Below are positions 1 through 11,878 of a stretch of DNA of 64,000 nt, piece after piece. Under the pieces are notes generated by a model. That model worked only from the letters and a program-made list of their open reading frames with translations. It did no database searches and was not told the origin of the DNA. Within the stretch, counting starts at the first letter, position 1. Each line of letters opens with the position of its first letter. This DNA comes from Hofstenia miamia. Its lineage: Eukaryota; Xenacoelomorpha; Acoela. Where the stretch lies: positions 1,432,321 through 1,496,320 of the forward strand of contig SCFE01000010.1 in the NCBI GenBank assembly GCA_004352715.1. Reading direction: 5' to 3'. The translations under genes were made by a program, and so were the position numbers.

Positions 1-252
1 GTTTTCACCTTCTCCATTCGTCGTACAAAGAAACATCGCACCCTTCACTCGTTTTTCAATCGTGCTTGTACTGCTGCTAATTACATCTTGACTCGCAACC
101 CTCCAACAGCGATTGATTTCTTTTCCCCACCACCGAGCTTCAAGAAATCTTTGATGGCTTTCCTCTTTGCCGAGCCCTTCTCCGACTTCGCCTACTCTTC
201 CATTTGCTCCTATTTCATCTCCTGTGACTGTCCTCGCTGCCGTAAAACTTGA
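1..252 (+). CDS. LINE reverse transcriptase C-terminal end (partial)
   Basis: The frame is open from the window edge to TGA at 250-252 (83 codons). The protein is not a host gene. It matches, residue for residue over long stretches, the C-terminal part of the LINE fossil on the minus strand at 9679-10450 (shared core FSIRR-KKH near the start). It ends in a Cys-rich stretch with CDCPRC. In this non-LTR family the C-terminus follows the RT thumb. The open frame suggests a younger copy than the others here. The 5' part lies outside the window. Confidence 0.6.
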   Translation, partial: VFTFSIRRTKKHRTLHSFFNRACTAANYILTRNPPTAIDFFSPPPSFKKSLMAFLFAEPFSDFAYSSICSYFISCDCPRCRKT

Positions 253-332
253 CTTGTTTTTATTTTCTTGTTGTGTATGCCTTCAGCGGCTAAATAAAGT
301 CATTGATTATTATTATTATTATTATTATTCTA
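253..332 (+). mobile_element. LINE 3' UTR with TTA-repeat tail
   Basis: A short 3' UTR follows the stop, with AATAAA near 293 and then a run of TTA/ATT trinucleotides at about 307-329. A trinucleotide tail in place of poly(A) is typical of I-like non-LTR elements. The copy of the same family at 9646-10450 has the matching TAA run at its end, which marks the real 3' boundary. Confidence 0.65.
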
Positions 333-675
333 TTGCAACATTTTGTGAAACTTCGCAACTTCAAAAAATCTCTTTTGTGAGAACCTTTCTTTTACCAAAT
401 TCTTCTTTGTTGGTAAATTTATCACAACTATGCAAAATCTTTATAATCATATTCATTACATTCAATATGCAATTACTCTAAACTAAAACAGTTCTAACAT
501 CCGTACGCCACACAGAATGATTGATTTATGTACTTCATTCTTATGAGGTGCTTCGATAATATACAAAATTAATTTCTAGTATTGTAAAAGTAGCACAACT
601 TAGCTGTTTCTTTTTTTCACATCTTCCCTTCACAAAGGAAATGATACCTTTTTGCGAATTTAATAGCTTTGAAAA
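333..675. other. AT-rich spacer, no feature seen
   Basis: The spacer lies between the LINE tail and the satellite field. It holds T-rich runs and no open frame or repeat structure that I can support. Confidence 0.5.
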
Positions 676-970
676 CAAAACACTTTTTTGCAAAATAACA
701 TTTTTCCTAATATTTTAGAATGAAGTTTTTTCTTTGAGTTAATATATGACAATTATGCTGCTCTTAGGCCACAGCCAACTTAAATCAATTTGCATTCAGG
801 GTAAAACAAAACACTTTTTTGCAAAATAACATTTTTCCTAATATTTTAGAATGAAGTTTTTTCTTTGAGTTAATATATGACAATTATGCTGCTCTTAGGA
901 ACAAAACTATGCTGATTATTAATATAGTGTTTTGTAAATAAATACATTTAAGCCTTGAAGTAATTATAAT
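676..970. repeat. Degenerate left edge of the 132-bp satellite
   Basis: Two partial units in which half of the satellite unit is joined to a different block beginning ACACTTTTTTGCAAAAT. That block occurs twice, at about 681-757 and 808-884, and each copy is followed by satellite sequence (ATGACAATTATGCTGCTC). The regular array starts at 971. Confidence 0.85.
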
Positions 971-3900
971 TGGTGACAATTATGCTGCTCTTAGGCCACA
1001 GCCAACTTAAATCAATTTGCATTCAGGGTAAAACAAAACTATGCTGATTATTAATATAGTGTTTTGTAAATAAATACATTTAAGCCTTGAAGTAATTATA
1101 ATTGGTGACAATTATGCTGCTCTTAGGCCACAGCCAACTTAAATCAATTTGCATTCAGGGTAAAACAAAACTATGCTGATTATTAATATAGTGTTTTGTA
1201 AATAAATACATTTAAGCCTTGAAGTAATTATAATTGGTGACAATTATGCTGCTCTTAGGCCACAGCCAACTTAAATCAATTTGCATTCAGGGTAAAACAA
1301 AACTATGCTGATTATTAATATAGTGTTTTGTAAATAAATACATTTAAGCCTTGAAGTAATTATAATTGGTGACAATTATGCTGCTCTTAGGCCACAGCCA
1401 ACTTAAATCAATTTGCATTCAGGGTAAAACAAAACTATGCTGATTATTAATATAGTGTTTTGTAAATAAATACATTTAAGCCTTGAAGTAATTATAATTG
1501 GTGACAATTATGCTGCTCTTAGGCCACAGCCAACTTAAATCAATTTGCATTCAGGGTAAAACAAAACTATGCTGATTATTAATATAGTGTTTTGTAAATA
1601 AATACATTTAAGCCTTGAAGTAATTATAATTGGTGACAATTATGCTGCTCTTAGGCCACAGCCAACTTAAATCAATTTGCATTCAGGGTAAAACAAAACT
1701 ATGCTGATTATTAATATAGTGTTTTGTAAATAAATACATTTAAGCCTTGAAGTAATTATAATTGGTGACAATTATGCTGCTCTTAGGCCACAGCCAACTT
1801 AAATCAATTTGCATTCAGGGTAAAACAAAACTATGCTGATTATTAATATAGTGTTTTGTAAATAAATACATTTAAGCCTTGAAGTAATTATAATTGGTGA
1901 CAATTATGCTGCTCTTAGGCCACAGCCAACTTAAATCAATTTGCATTCAGGGTAAAACAAAACTATGCTGATTATTAATATAGTGTTTTGTAAATAAATA
2001 CATTTAAGCCTTGAAGTAATTATAATTGGTGACAATTATGCTGCTCTTAGGCCACAGCCAACTTAAATCAATTTGCATTCAGGGTAAAACAAAACTATGC
2101 TGATTATTAATATAGTGTTTTGTAAATAAATACATTTAAGCCTTGAAGTAATTATAATTGGTGACAATTATGCTGCTCTTAGGCCACAGCCAACTTAAAT
2201 CAATTTGCATTCAGGGTAAAACAAAACTATGCTGATTATTAATATAGTGTTTTGTAAATAAATACATTTAAGCCTTGAAGTAATTATAATTGGTGACAAT
2301 TATGCTGCTCTTAGGCCACAGCCAACTTAAATCAATTTGCATTCAGGGTAAAACAAAACTATGCTGATTATTAATATAGTGTTTTGTAAATAAATACATT
2401 TAAGCCTTGAAGTAATTATAATTGGTGACAATTATGCTGCTCTTAGGCCACAGCCAACTTAAATCAATTTGCATTCAGGGTAAAACAAAACTATGCTGAT
2501 TATTAATATAGTGTTTTGTAAATAAATACATTTAAGCCTTGAAGTAATTATAATTGGTGACAATTATGCTGCTCTTAGGCCACAGCCAACTTAAATCAAT
2601 TTGCATTCAGGGTAAAACAAAACTATGCTGATTATTAATATAGTGTTTTGTAAATAAATACATTTAAGCCTTGAAGTAATTATAATTGGTGACAATTATG
2701 CTGCTCTTAGGCCACAGCCAACTTAAATCAATTTGCATTCAGGGTAAAACAAAACTATGCTGATTATTAATATAGTGTTTTGTAAATAAATACATTTAAG
2801 CCTTGAAGTAATTATAATTGGTGACAATTATGCTGCTCTTAGGCCACAGCCAACTTAAATCAATTTGCATTCAGGGTAAAACAAAACTATGCTGATTATT
2901 AATATAGTGTTTTGTAAATAAATACATTTAAGCCTTGAAGTAATTATAATTGGTGACAATTATGCTGCTCTTAGGCCACAGCCAACTTAAATCAATTTGC
3001 ATTCAGGGTAAAACAAAACTATGCTGATTATTAATATAGTGTTTTGTAAATAAATACATTTAAGCCTTGAAGTAATTATAATTGGTGACAATTATGCTGC
3101 TCTTAGGCCACAGCCAACTTAAATCAATTTGCATTCAGGGTAAAACAAAACTATGCTGATTATTAATATAGTGTTTTGTAAATAAATACATTTAAGCCTT
3201 GAAGTAATTATAATTGGTGACAATTATGCTGCTCTTAGGCCACAGCCAACTTAAATCAATTTGCATTCAGGGTAAAACAAAACTATGCTGATTATTAATA
3301 TAGTGTTTTGTAAATAAATACATTTAAGCCTTGAAGTAATTATAATTGGTGACAATTATGCTGCTCTTAGGCCACAGCCAACTTAAATCAATTTGCATTC
3401 AGGGTAAAACAAAACTATGCTGATTATTAATATAGTGTTTTGTAAATAAATACATTTAAGCCTTGAAGTAATTATAATTGGTGACAATTATGCTGCTCTT
3501 AGGCCACAGCCAACTTAAATCAATTTGCATTCAGGGTAAAACAAAACTATGCTGATTATTAATATAGTGTTTTGTAAATAAATACATTTAAGCCTTGAAG
3601 TAATTATAATTGGTGACAATTATGCTGCTCTTAGGCCACAGCCAACTTAAATCAATTTGCATTCAGGGTAAAACAAAACTATGCTGATTATTAATATAGT
3701 GTTTTGTAAATAAATACATTTAAGCCTTGAAGTAATTATAATTGGTGACAATTATGCTGCTCTTAGGCCACAGCCAACTTAAATCAATTTGCATTCAGGG
3801 TAAAACAAAACTATGCTGATTATTAATATAGTGTTTTGTAAATAAATACATTTAAGCCTTGAAGTAATTATAATTGGTGACAATTATGCTGCTCTTAGGC

Positions 3901-5590
3901 CACAGCCAACTTAAATCAATTTGCATTCAGGGTAAAACAAAACTATGCTGATTATTAATATAGTGTTTTGTAAATAAATACATTTAAGCCTTGAAGTAAT
4001 TATAATTGGTGACAATTATGCTGCTCTTAGGCCACAGCCAACTTAAATCAATTTGCATTCAGGGTAAAACAAAACTATGCTGATTATTAATATAGTGTTT
4101 TGTAAATAAATACATTTAAGCCTTGAAGTAATTATAATTGGTGACAATTATGCTGCTCTTAGGCCACAGCCAACTTAAATCAATTTGCATTCAGGGTAAA
4201 ACAAAACTATGCTGATTATTAATATAGTGTTTTGTAAATAAATACATTTAAGCCTTGAAGTAATTATAATTGGTGACAATTATGCTGCTCTTAGGCCACA
4301 GCCAACTTAAATCAATTTGCATTCAGGGTAAAACAAAACTATGCTGATTATTAATATAGTGTTTTGTAAATAAATACATTTAAGCCTTGAAGTAATTATA
4401 ATTGGTGACAATTATGCTGCTCTTAGGCCACAGCCAACTTAAATCAATTTGCATTCAGGGTAAAACAAAACTATGCTGATTATTAATATAGTGTTTTGTA
4501 AATAAATACATTTAAGCCTTGAAGTAATTATAATTGGTGACAATTATGCTGCTCTTAGGCCACAGCCAACTTAAATCAATTTGCATTCAGGGTAAAACAA
4601 AACTATGCTGATTATTAATATAGTGTTTTGTAAATAAATACATTTAAGCCTTGAAGTAATTATAATTGGTGACAATTATGCTGCTCTTAGGCCACAGCCA
4701 ACTTAAATCAATTTGCATTCAGGGTAAAACAAAACTATGCTGATTATTAATATAGTGTTTTGTAAATAAATACATTTAAGCCTTGAAGTAATTATAATTG
4801 GTGACAATTATGCTGCTCTTAGGCCACAGCCAACTTAAATCAATTTGCATTCAGGGTAAAACAAAACTATGCTGATTATTAATATAGTGTTTTGTAAATA
4901 AATACATTTAAGCCTTGAAGTAATTATAATTGGTGACAATTATGCTGCTCTTAGGCCACAGCCAACTTAAATCAATTTGCATTCAGGGTAAAACAAAACT
5001 ATGCTGATTATTAATATAGTGTTTTGTAAATAAATACATTTAAGCCTTGAAGTAATTATAATTGGTGACAATTATGCTGCTCTTAGGCCACAGCCAACTT
5101 AAATCAATTTGCATTCAGGGTAAAACAAAACTATGCTGATTATTAATATAGTGTTTTGTAAATAAATACATTTAAGCCTTGAAGTAATTATAATTGGTGA
5201 CAATTATGCTGCTCTTAGGCCACAGCCAACTTAAATCAATTTGCATTCAGGGTAAAACAAAACTATGCTGATTATTAATATAGTGTTTTGTAAATAAATA
5301 CATTTAAGCCTTGAAGTAATTATAATTGGTGACAATTATGCTGCTCTTAGGCCACAGCCAACTTAAATCAATTTGCATTCAGGGTAAAACAAAACTATGC
5401 TGATTATTAATATAGTGTTTTGTAAATAAATACATTTAAGCCTTGAAGTAATTATAATTGGTGACAATTATGCTGCTCTTAGGCCACAGCCAACTTAAAT
5501 CAATTTGCATTCAGGGTAAAACAAAACTATGCTGATTATTAATATAGTGTTTTGTAAATAAATACATTTAAGCCTTGAAGTAATTATAAT
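971..5590. repeat. 132-bp tandem satellite, 35 full units
   Basis: The unit starts TGGTGACAATTATGCTGC and ends AAGTAATTATAAT. Starts at 971, 1103, 1235 and onward give a period of exactly 132 bases, and the printed lines recur identically every 660 bases (five units) up to 5590. Units are about 30% G+C (39 of 132). I saw no substitution between the 35 units. The unit has no long open frame. It contains AATAAA-like words, but nothing shows transcription. Confidence 0.97.
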
Positions 5591-5732
5591 TGGTGACAAT
5601 TATGCTGCTCTTAAACTTAAATCACAGCAGTTCAATTTGCATTCAGGGTAAAACAAAACTATGCTGATTATTAATATAGTAATAGTGTTTTGTAAATAAA
5701 TACATTTAAGCCTTGAAGTAATTATAATTGGT
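5591..5732. repeat. Degenerate last satellite unit
   Basis: The 36th unit begins as the array does, then carries a rearranged block after ATGCTGCTCTTA and a small ATAGT duplication near 5678-5684. It ends in GGTACAATTAAG. Divergence at both edges with an identical interior is the classic pattern of a homogenised array. Confidence 0.9.
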
Positions 5733-5739
5733 ACAATTA

Positions 5740-7270
5740 AGAGGCCCCGGAATTTTAGGTAATAACAGCAGGGCAATTTAGGTATTAACAACTCTCGAAT
5801 CCTCGATTTAGGTATTTTTAGGTAAAAAAAATTTAACCATTAATTTTTTATTTCGCTTAAAAATTACAAAATACCAACAACACTTTTCTTAAATTTTCTT
5901 CGTAAAGCTTAGTCGGTAGGAGGTAAGGACATTTTTGTACATCGAGAAGGATCTTCCAACAGACACGGATGTCGTTGGTGCCTATTTCAGAGTCACTATT
6001 GCGGCTGGAGAGAGGTAAATGTCCATATCAGGATCCCATGTGCATAATTCGGAGAGATCTCTGGGATATCGGGTTCAATTTTCCTTATCCAAAATCCCAA
6101 TTCTGCCAGCCCTCGATTTTTTGAAATCACATCGTTGAATTTTTTGGATACCTGCTTGTCTGTAAGTAACATGTCTCTCACATTAAATATTGTTTCAATT
6201 GCCATCCGAGGTGTCAACCGACTGTCTTCAAGTTATAAACTCCTGGAACAAAAAATTGTTGAATATGTAAGCAATGTCGTTTCTAATGCAAATGCTTTCA
6301 TCCGAAATACATTTTTTTTGCTAATCTGATGGCCTCAGAATCTGGTTCCAGTGCATCTAAAACGCCTTAATTTAGTCCTAATGAGAAGCATAGTAACAGA
6401 CCGCTTTTAGCCAAGTTCCCCACCTTTTTAAGACAGGTTTAGGTGGTAACGGCAAACCTGGATTTATTTCTCGAAGTAAACTTGTTTTGGATGCCGAAAG
6501 CCTTAGCAGACGCTTTACATTTGCAATTAAGAATCCACTTTTTCGTACCTAAAACGTATGTACTCGGTCACTCTATGTAAATCTTGGGCTAAGCAAGTGA
6601 TATGAATACAATTCGGAAGCATACCTCGGACGCTTTTAAACATATATACCATATACGCAGCTGCATCTGTGTTGAGAATAAGAACTTCATTCATGTTTTC
6701 TGTAACATTATGTAAGGCAGTAATTAACGCGTTTCCCATTGTTGAATAATTGACCTTGTCCAAAAAATGAACATCAATTCAATACGCGTCTCCTGTACCA
6801 TCCAGGGTTCACGATATAACATTGACTCCTGCATCCGTAGTTTCGTCTATGGAAGCGAAAATGTACTTATTGTTTAATTTTTCTTTTATTCTTTTCATTG
6901 TGTCTTCACATTATTTAGGGAGATAATTTTTACGAATAGTAGATTCGTCTGGTAGTTGCTTGCCCTCTTTTTCAAAAAATTGTCGTACTGCCGGGTGGTT
7001 AAGTTTCGTTAAAGTTGTTGGCGAATACAAACATTTCGGCTAGGCGATATTTAAAATTCCGCTGTTTAGATGTACTTTCCATTGCAAGTGGTAATAAAGA
7101 CTGTGTTCTTACATTGGTAGTCTTTTTTGTCAAATGTCCTTTGGAGTTGCAGTGCTGGTCCACATATTGTCTCCGCGCAGAATTAACATTTTCCATGCAT
7201 AAAGTGCACGTTAAAGTACTATTTGCAATTTGTAACTCTGGAAAATCCCTGCAGTATTTTCGCAGTTGAT
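5740..7270 (-). pseudogene. hAT-type transposase fossil with BED-like finger
   Basis: Read on the minus strand from about 7270 down to 5996, several frames give a broken transposase. First comes a zinc finger near 7215-7120 (TCTLC, then H-x4-H). Next is a stretch with RLAEMFVFANN, then the DDE-region motif SIDETTDAG near 6860-6830, interrupted by a stop. A long block at 6763-6527 carries LILNTDAAAYM and CIHITCLAQDLHRV, and a C-terminal block spans 6217-5996. The order and motifs fit the hAT group related to CGGBP1-like proteins. Stops and frameshifts make it non-functional. The element may end just beside the satellite: 5743-5830 holds GGCCCCGGAATTTTAGG and four TTTAGGTA words, but I could not fix a terminus. 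Confidence 0.75.
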
Positions 7271-7817
7271 AATAATTATATGTATAAAAAAATATAAACC
7301 ATTATTTGAGATATGTGCATGTAAGAGTAACAGATAATAATTGTATAATTCCACGTACAAAGGCCAATGTAAATGCAAAATCAAAGAAAACTCCTATTTA
7401 TTGAATTTGTGTTGCTAAGCTGTTTATTATATATTTACAATTGTCTTATTACCAGTTGTTTGAATTAAAGCCTGAAATGTTTGTTTAGATTCTATCCAAA
7501 TATCAAACTTCTATAAAAAGTGTAAACTTTTATCACCACGTATAATGCCTCTAGCAATATGTATAGGATTACTATTACTTTTAGAATTCATTATATTCCA
7601 CCATATCGTGATTATTTTAATAAACTGACTAGTTTAACGTTCAATAGATTTATTTGTTTGTCCCTTTTGTACCAAGTATATAAGATTACATATTTACAAA
7701 AATATACAATATACAAATGTACAAAACTACAAACTAGCTACAAAATAATTAAAATAAAAACACAATAAAAAGACAAGTTATGAGGATACTATTTACAAAA
7801 AATTCAATAAAAATAAA
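7271..7817. other. AT-rich spacer, no gene seen
   Basis: Low-complexity AT-rich DNA between the hAT fossil and the LINE stop codon. Its right part (about 7690-7817) is probably the 3' UTR of the LINE that ends at 7818. Confidence 0.4.
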
Positions 7818-8705
7818 TCAATGTACTATATTTCGGAAGGAGTTTAGTTTTTTGTTTGCACCAATTATATATTGATTAGCAAGTAAGTTTTCTTTTAGTA
7901 ATTTTTTGAATTTCTTTAGTGATGCAGCCTGCCGCAGGCTAATACTAAGATTGTTCCATAATCTGCAGGCTTTGACTGTGAAAGACGACTTCCAAGCATT
8001 ATTTCTTATCCTGATGTTGTTAATGCAAACACTTGTCCTTTTGTTGGTCTTAATAAATTGACTTAACACATTTGTAAATTTCATCTTGCAATTTATTTGT
8101 TTATACAAATTTATCAAACTAGCATATTGGATTTGATATAGTGGTGCTAGTACTTTCAGTTGTTTCAATTTCTTGCTGGTCTGTTGTCTATCAGTTCTAA
8201 ACATTGTTGATACTGACCAGTTGAAAACTGTATTTAACCTTTCTAGTTGTATCACTGATAACGAGTTTAGTAGAATACAAGCATATGCAAATTGGCTAAT
8301 CACAAATGCATTTATTAGTTCTTTGCTTTGGTGGATATACCTCATTTCTCTTAAGTACTGAATACCTGCAGCCATCCTTCGTACTTTCGCACTTACAAAT
8401 TGTTTATATTGGAGGTTCTTATCAATTGTTACGCCCAAATATTTCACCTCATTCTGCTGCTTAACTAGTTCAGACTTATCTAATCTTAAGGTAATATTAT
8501 TGGAGATCTCCTTAATGTTATTTGGTGCAAATATAATGAATTGCGTTTTTCTTTGTTTAGTGTTAATTTATTTTTTAAAAAGTATGATTGAAGGCTATTT
8601 AAATCTTGCTGTAATAAGTTAGTTGCTGTGATGGGGCTATTGTTTGTAGAAATTATGCAGGTGTCATCTGCATATTGTAAAATTTCACAATTTTTAACAT
8701 TATTT
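7818..8705 (-). pseudogene. LINE reverse transcriptase, 3' half (family B)
   Basis: From 8705 downward the minus strand encodes the RT active-site box QYADDTC (about 8667-8647), followed by the thumb region. After a one-base deletion near 8545 in an A run, a 209-codon frame (8447-7818) starts with KYLGVTIDKNLQY, the usual thumb motif after the palm. It ends with the C-terminal WNNLS...LKKFKKLLKENLL segment typical of non-LTR RTs of the CR1/Jockey groups. The 5' part is lost in the gap at 8706. The two catalytic aspartates are intact in the remaining sequence, but the frameshift breaks the protein. Confidence 0.85.
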
Positions 8706-9423
8706 NNNNNNNNNNNNNNNNNNNNNNNNNNNNNNNNNNNNNNNNNNNNNNNNNNNNNNNNNNNNNNNNNNNNNNNNNNNNNNNNNNNNNNNNNNNNNNN
8801 NNNNNNNNNNNNNNNNNNNNNNNNNNNNNNNNNNNNNNNNNNNNNNNNNNNNNNNNNNNNNNNNNNNNNNNNNNNNNNNNNNNNNNNNNNNNNNNNNNNN
8901 NNNNNNNNNNNNNNNNNNNNNNNNNNNNNNNNNNNNNNNNNNNNNNNNNNNNNNNNNNNNNNNNNNNNNNNNNNNNNNNNNNNNNNNNNNNNNNNNNNNN
9001 NNNNNNNNNNNNNNNNNNNNNNNNNNNNNNNNNNNNNNNNNNNNNNNNNNNNNNNNNNNNNNNNNNNNNNNNNNNNNNNNNNNNNNNNNNNNNNNNNNNN
9101 NNNNNNNNNNNNNNNNNNNNNNNNNNNNNNNNNNNNNNNNNNNNNNNNNNNNNNNNNNNNNNNNNNNNNNNNNNNNNNNNNNNNNNNNNNNNNNNNNNNN
9201 NNNNNNNNNNNNNNNNNNNNNNNNNNNNNNNNNNNNNNNNNNNNNNNNNNNNNNNNNNNNNNNNNNNNNNNNNNNNNNNNNNNNNNNNNNNNNNNNNNNN
9301 NNNNNNNNNNNNNNNNNNNNNNNNNNNNNNNNNNNNNNNNNNNNNNNNNNNNNNNNNNNNNNNNNNNNNNNNNNNNNNNNNNNNNNNNNNNNNNNNNNNN
9401 NNNNNNNNNNNNNNNNNNNNNNN
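8706..9423. other. Assembly gap (718 N)
   Basis: Unsequenced. It lies between two minus-strand fragments of the same LINE family, so it probably hides repeat sequence. Confidence 0.99.
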
Positions 9424-9643
9424 ATTTTACAGTTCGCTATACATACATCTGGAAAGCGTTTAGGGTTTTGATGAACCAATTATTTTTTGTTGGGAAAGTA
9501 AATTATGTTTCAGTAATCGCTTAAACTCCCTAAGGCTTTCAGCGTATCTTATTGTACAAGATAAATTATTCCATAATAGACTGGTGCATTTGTAAAAGAA
9601 TTATTCCATGCAGCTGATTTATTTGCTATGCTGATTTATTTGC

Positions 9644-9645
<2 letters not shown>
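9424..9645 (-). mobile_element. Second LINE 3' fragment (family B)
   Basis: The minus strand at about 9625-9440 encodes AWNNSFT, then (shifted one frame) LLWNNLS and ESLREFKRLLKHNLLSQQKI. These parallel the C-terminus of the RT fragment at 7818-8705 (NAWKSSFT, LWNNLS, FKKLLKENLL). The copy is broken by a frameshift and a stop. A 17-base block, GCTGATTTATTTGCTAT, is repeated at its upstream edge beside the TAA run. Confidence 0.7.
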
Positions 9646-9677
<32 letters not shown>

Positions 9678-9678
9678 G
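9646..9678 (-). repeat. TAA-trinucleotide LINE tail
   Basis: A run of TAA repeats that forms the 3' tail of the LINE lying upstream on the minus strand (9679-10450). Confidence 0.85.
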
Positions 9679-10450
9679 GTCAGACATACAAAAATATAAA
9701 AACAATTCAAGTTTAACGTTAACGAGGGCAGTCACAGGAGATAAAGTAGGAGCAGATGGAAGAGTAGGCGAAGTTGGAGAAGGGCTCAGCAAAGAGGAAA
9801 GACATCAAATATTTCTTGAAGCTCGGCTGTTGGAGGGTTGAGAGTCAGGATGTAATTAATATAAAACGAGTGAAAAGTCCATGTTTCTTGGAACGACGAA
9901 TGGAGAAAGTGCCAAAATCATCAGAGCAGGAATTAGGAATTAGAGAACCTAATGAATTGAAAAATATCAAGGTCCAATTTGCGAGTGAGCAAGCGATTGA
10001 AAAGGAGATCATAAGCATGGAAGTAGAGTGAAAGTGGGAGAGTGGAGAATTTGAGAAGAGCGTCTTTGTATGGCAAGGGAGAGATCCATTTGAAGACACG
10101 CTTCTGGAAACGTTCCATAGAGTGGAACAAGGAATGAGAAGGCCACCAACAGGGAGAAGCATAGAGAGGAATGGCACAAGGAATGGACTTGAACAAAGAG
10201 AGTTTCATAGCAGCCGTAGAATTAAAGGGAACATTGCGGAAGAGGGCAAAGAGTGAGGAATTAGCTTTGGGGATGCGAAAGGACACATGACCAGACCAAT
10301 TCAAGTTAGCAGCAAGGTGAACTCCACGATGAGTATGATGAGGAGAAAAGTTCACAGGAAGAGGAAGATCAGCAGGGGGAAATATAGAAATGGAAATTCC
10401 ACATGTCTTGCTTGGGCTAAAATCAAACCTTAATTTTTATATTTAAACGC
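9679..10450 (-). pseudogene. LINE RT C-terminal region (family of 1-330)
   Basis: A minus-strand frame (10355-9933, 140 codons) shows the thumb and C-terminal part of a non-LTR RT: HRGVHLAANLNWSGH, then a stretch in which a Lys-rich region is followed by IPLYASPCWWPSHSLF, then MERFQKRVFKWI. A second frame (to about 9845) continues with FSIRRSKKHGLF, so at least one frameshift separates them. The sequence further toward 9720 corresponds to the 3' end at 1-330. The TAA tail gives the orientation. Confidence 0.8.
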
Positions 10451-11602
10451 ACTTTATGGGAGAGAAGAAAGTTTTGAAAAAAATGACTTCAATCTTATGA
10501 AAAAACACGAAAAATTATATTTTATCACAATATTCACATAAAAAATCGCAATTTCATGGAGTGCTTAGAAAGTTTTTAAAAAGAGGCAGCGGCCGTCCCC
10601 GCCTAAACCCGCACCTGCATAGTATACAGTAGGTTATAAGGTATAACAGTGAAAAATGTGGAAGGCACGAATAAAAAATTGGAATTTGTATAATGGAATT
10701 ATTTCTCGATTACAGTGCGGTTAGTGGTTAGTATTACAGAAATGTCAATTGAACTCCAATAATTATTGATTTCAATGGTTTTTGTCATTCATACAAACCA
10801 TTAAATGCAAACTTGCATGCGTACGATTCCAAATCCAAACTGTAGTTCAGTTTCAAAAGTAATTAATTTTTGGTCACTCCTGGCCCTAATCGCTATGCTT
10901 TGTATCAAGTTATCCTCCAAAATAATTGTTTGACTTGACTTTGTTTTATCCGCCAGTCATATCGAATGGGAGGAATTTAAGCGAAGTGGCCAACATTTAT
11001 TTCTTTATCAACACGCTTGTCTAACAGCTTAGTCACTTAGATCAAAGAAAATCCGCTCGTAGTTATAATTGCAACGCACATATGATGTAAATCAGAAATT
11101 TGTTTCATCAGGTCTCGACGACTAACACGTGTCGTCTATTTACTTTTATTATTTCAACAGTCGATTGCCCCAGGGTTAGTGTTGTTTTACATTATTTATC
11201 AACATAAACCGCACTTCAAACGCTATTTTATGTAATTAGATTTGAACTTGTTTTTCTTATTATTTAATTAGCCTGTTCTTTGAAAACTTTGCGGTAATTA
11301 TTCATAAATTAATTTCCAAAATAGAATATAAATTTTTTTTATAATTATAAATATGCATTCCAACTGGTTTTTCATTATTAAACTTCAGCGAATTCTGTTG
11401 GAATGATGCCATAAGCGTCTTCTTCTGCTCCTTTTTGTTTAAAATTCTTTCTAGCTCATTGATGCATTCACTTCGGATTAATTGCTTTCCTTAATTTAAT
11501 AACGTTAGCATTGATATGTTAATGTTATATCTATAAGCTATGATTACTAATTTTTACTAAATTTGGACAAAATATTTACTCACACACATAGACGGCTAGC
11601 TA
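10451..11602. other. AT-rich DNA, no feature recognised
   Basis: 1.15 kb without a supportable open frame, inverted repeat or known repeat motif. Confidence 0.5.
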
Positions 11603-11869
11603 CAGTCGCGGCCACTGGATTAGCATCACTTCAGTATTATAATAATAAATTGTATACAGAACTTATTTATTATTGCCCATTCTTAACATGTGATATACGC
11701 TGCATACGCGTTTAATTTATTTACACGTTCTATATTTTGCTTTATTCTCATTGGCAGAATATAAATCATGCCACTTATCATCCGATTCATCTGCAATTAT
11801 AGTGAATTGTTTGCATGAATGAAAATATACTTTTAGCTTTATGTGATGCTAATCCAGTGGCCGCGAATG
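11603..11869. mobile_element. Tc1/mariner-like MITE, copy 1
   Basis: Bounded by TA at 11601-11602 and 11870-11871. Its ends are long perfect inverted repeats: the left end reads CAGTCGCGGCCACTGGATT and continues to GCATCAC near 11629, and the right end is its complement except for one changed base at 11867. It has about 267 bases and no open frame. The CAGTCGCGGCC start and TA target fit Tc1-like elements. Confidence 0.85.
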
Positions 11870-11878
11870 TATATATAT

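Noticed and set aside
971-5590. CRISPR array
   Set aside because: The whole 132-base unit is repeated without variable spacers, and the surrounding DNA is eukaryotic. It is a satellite.
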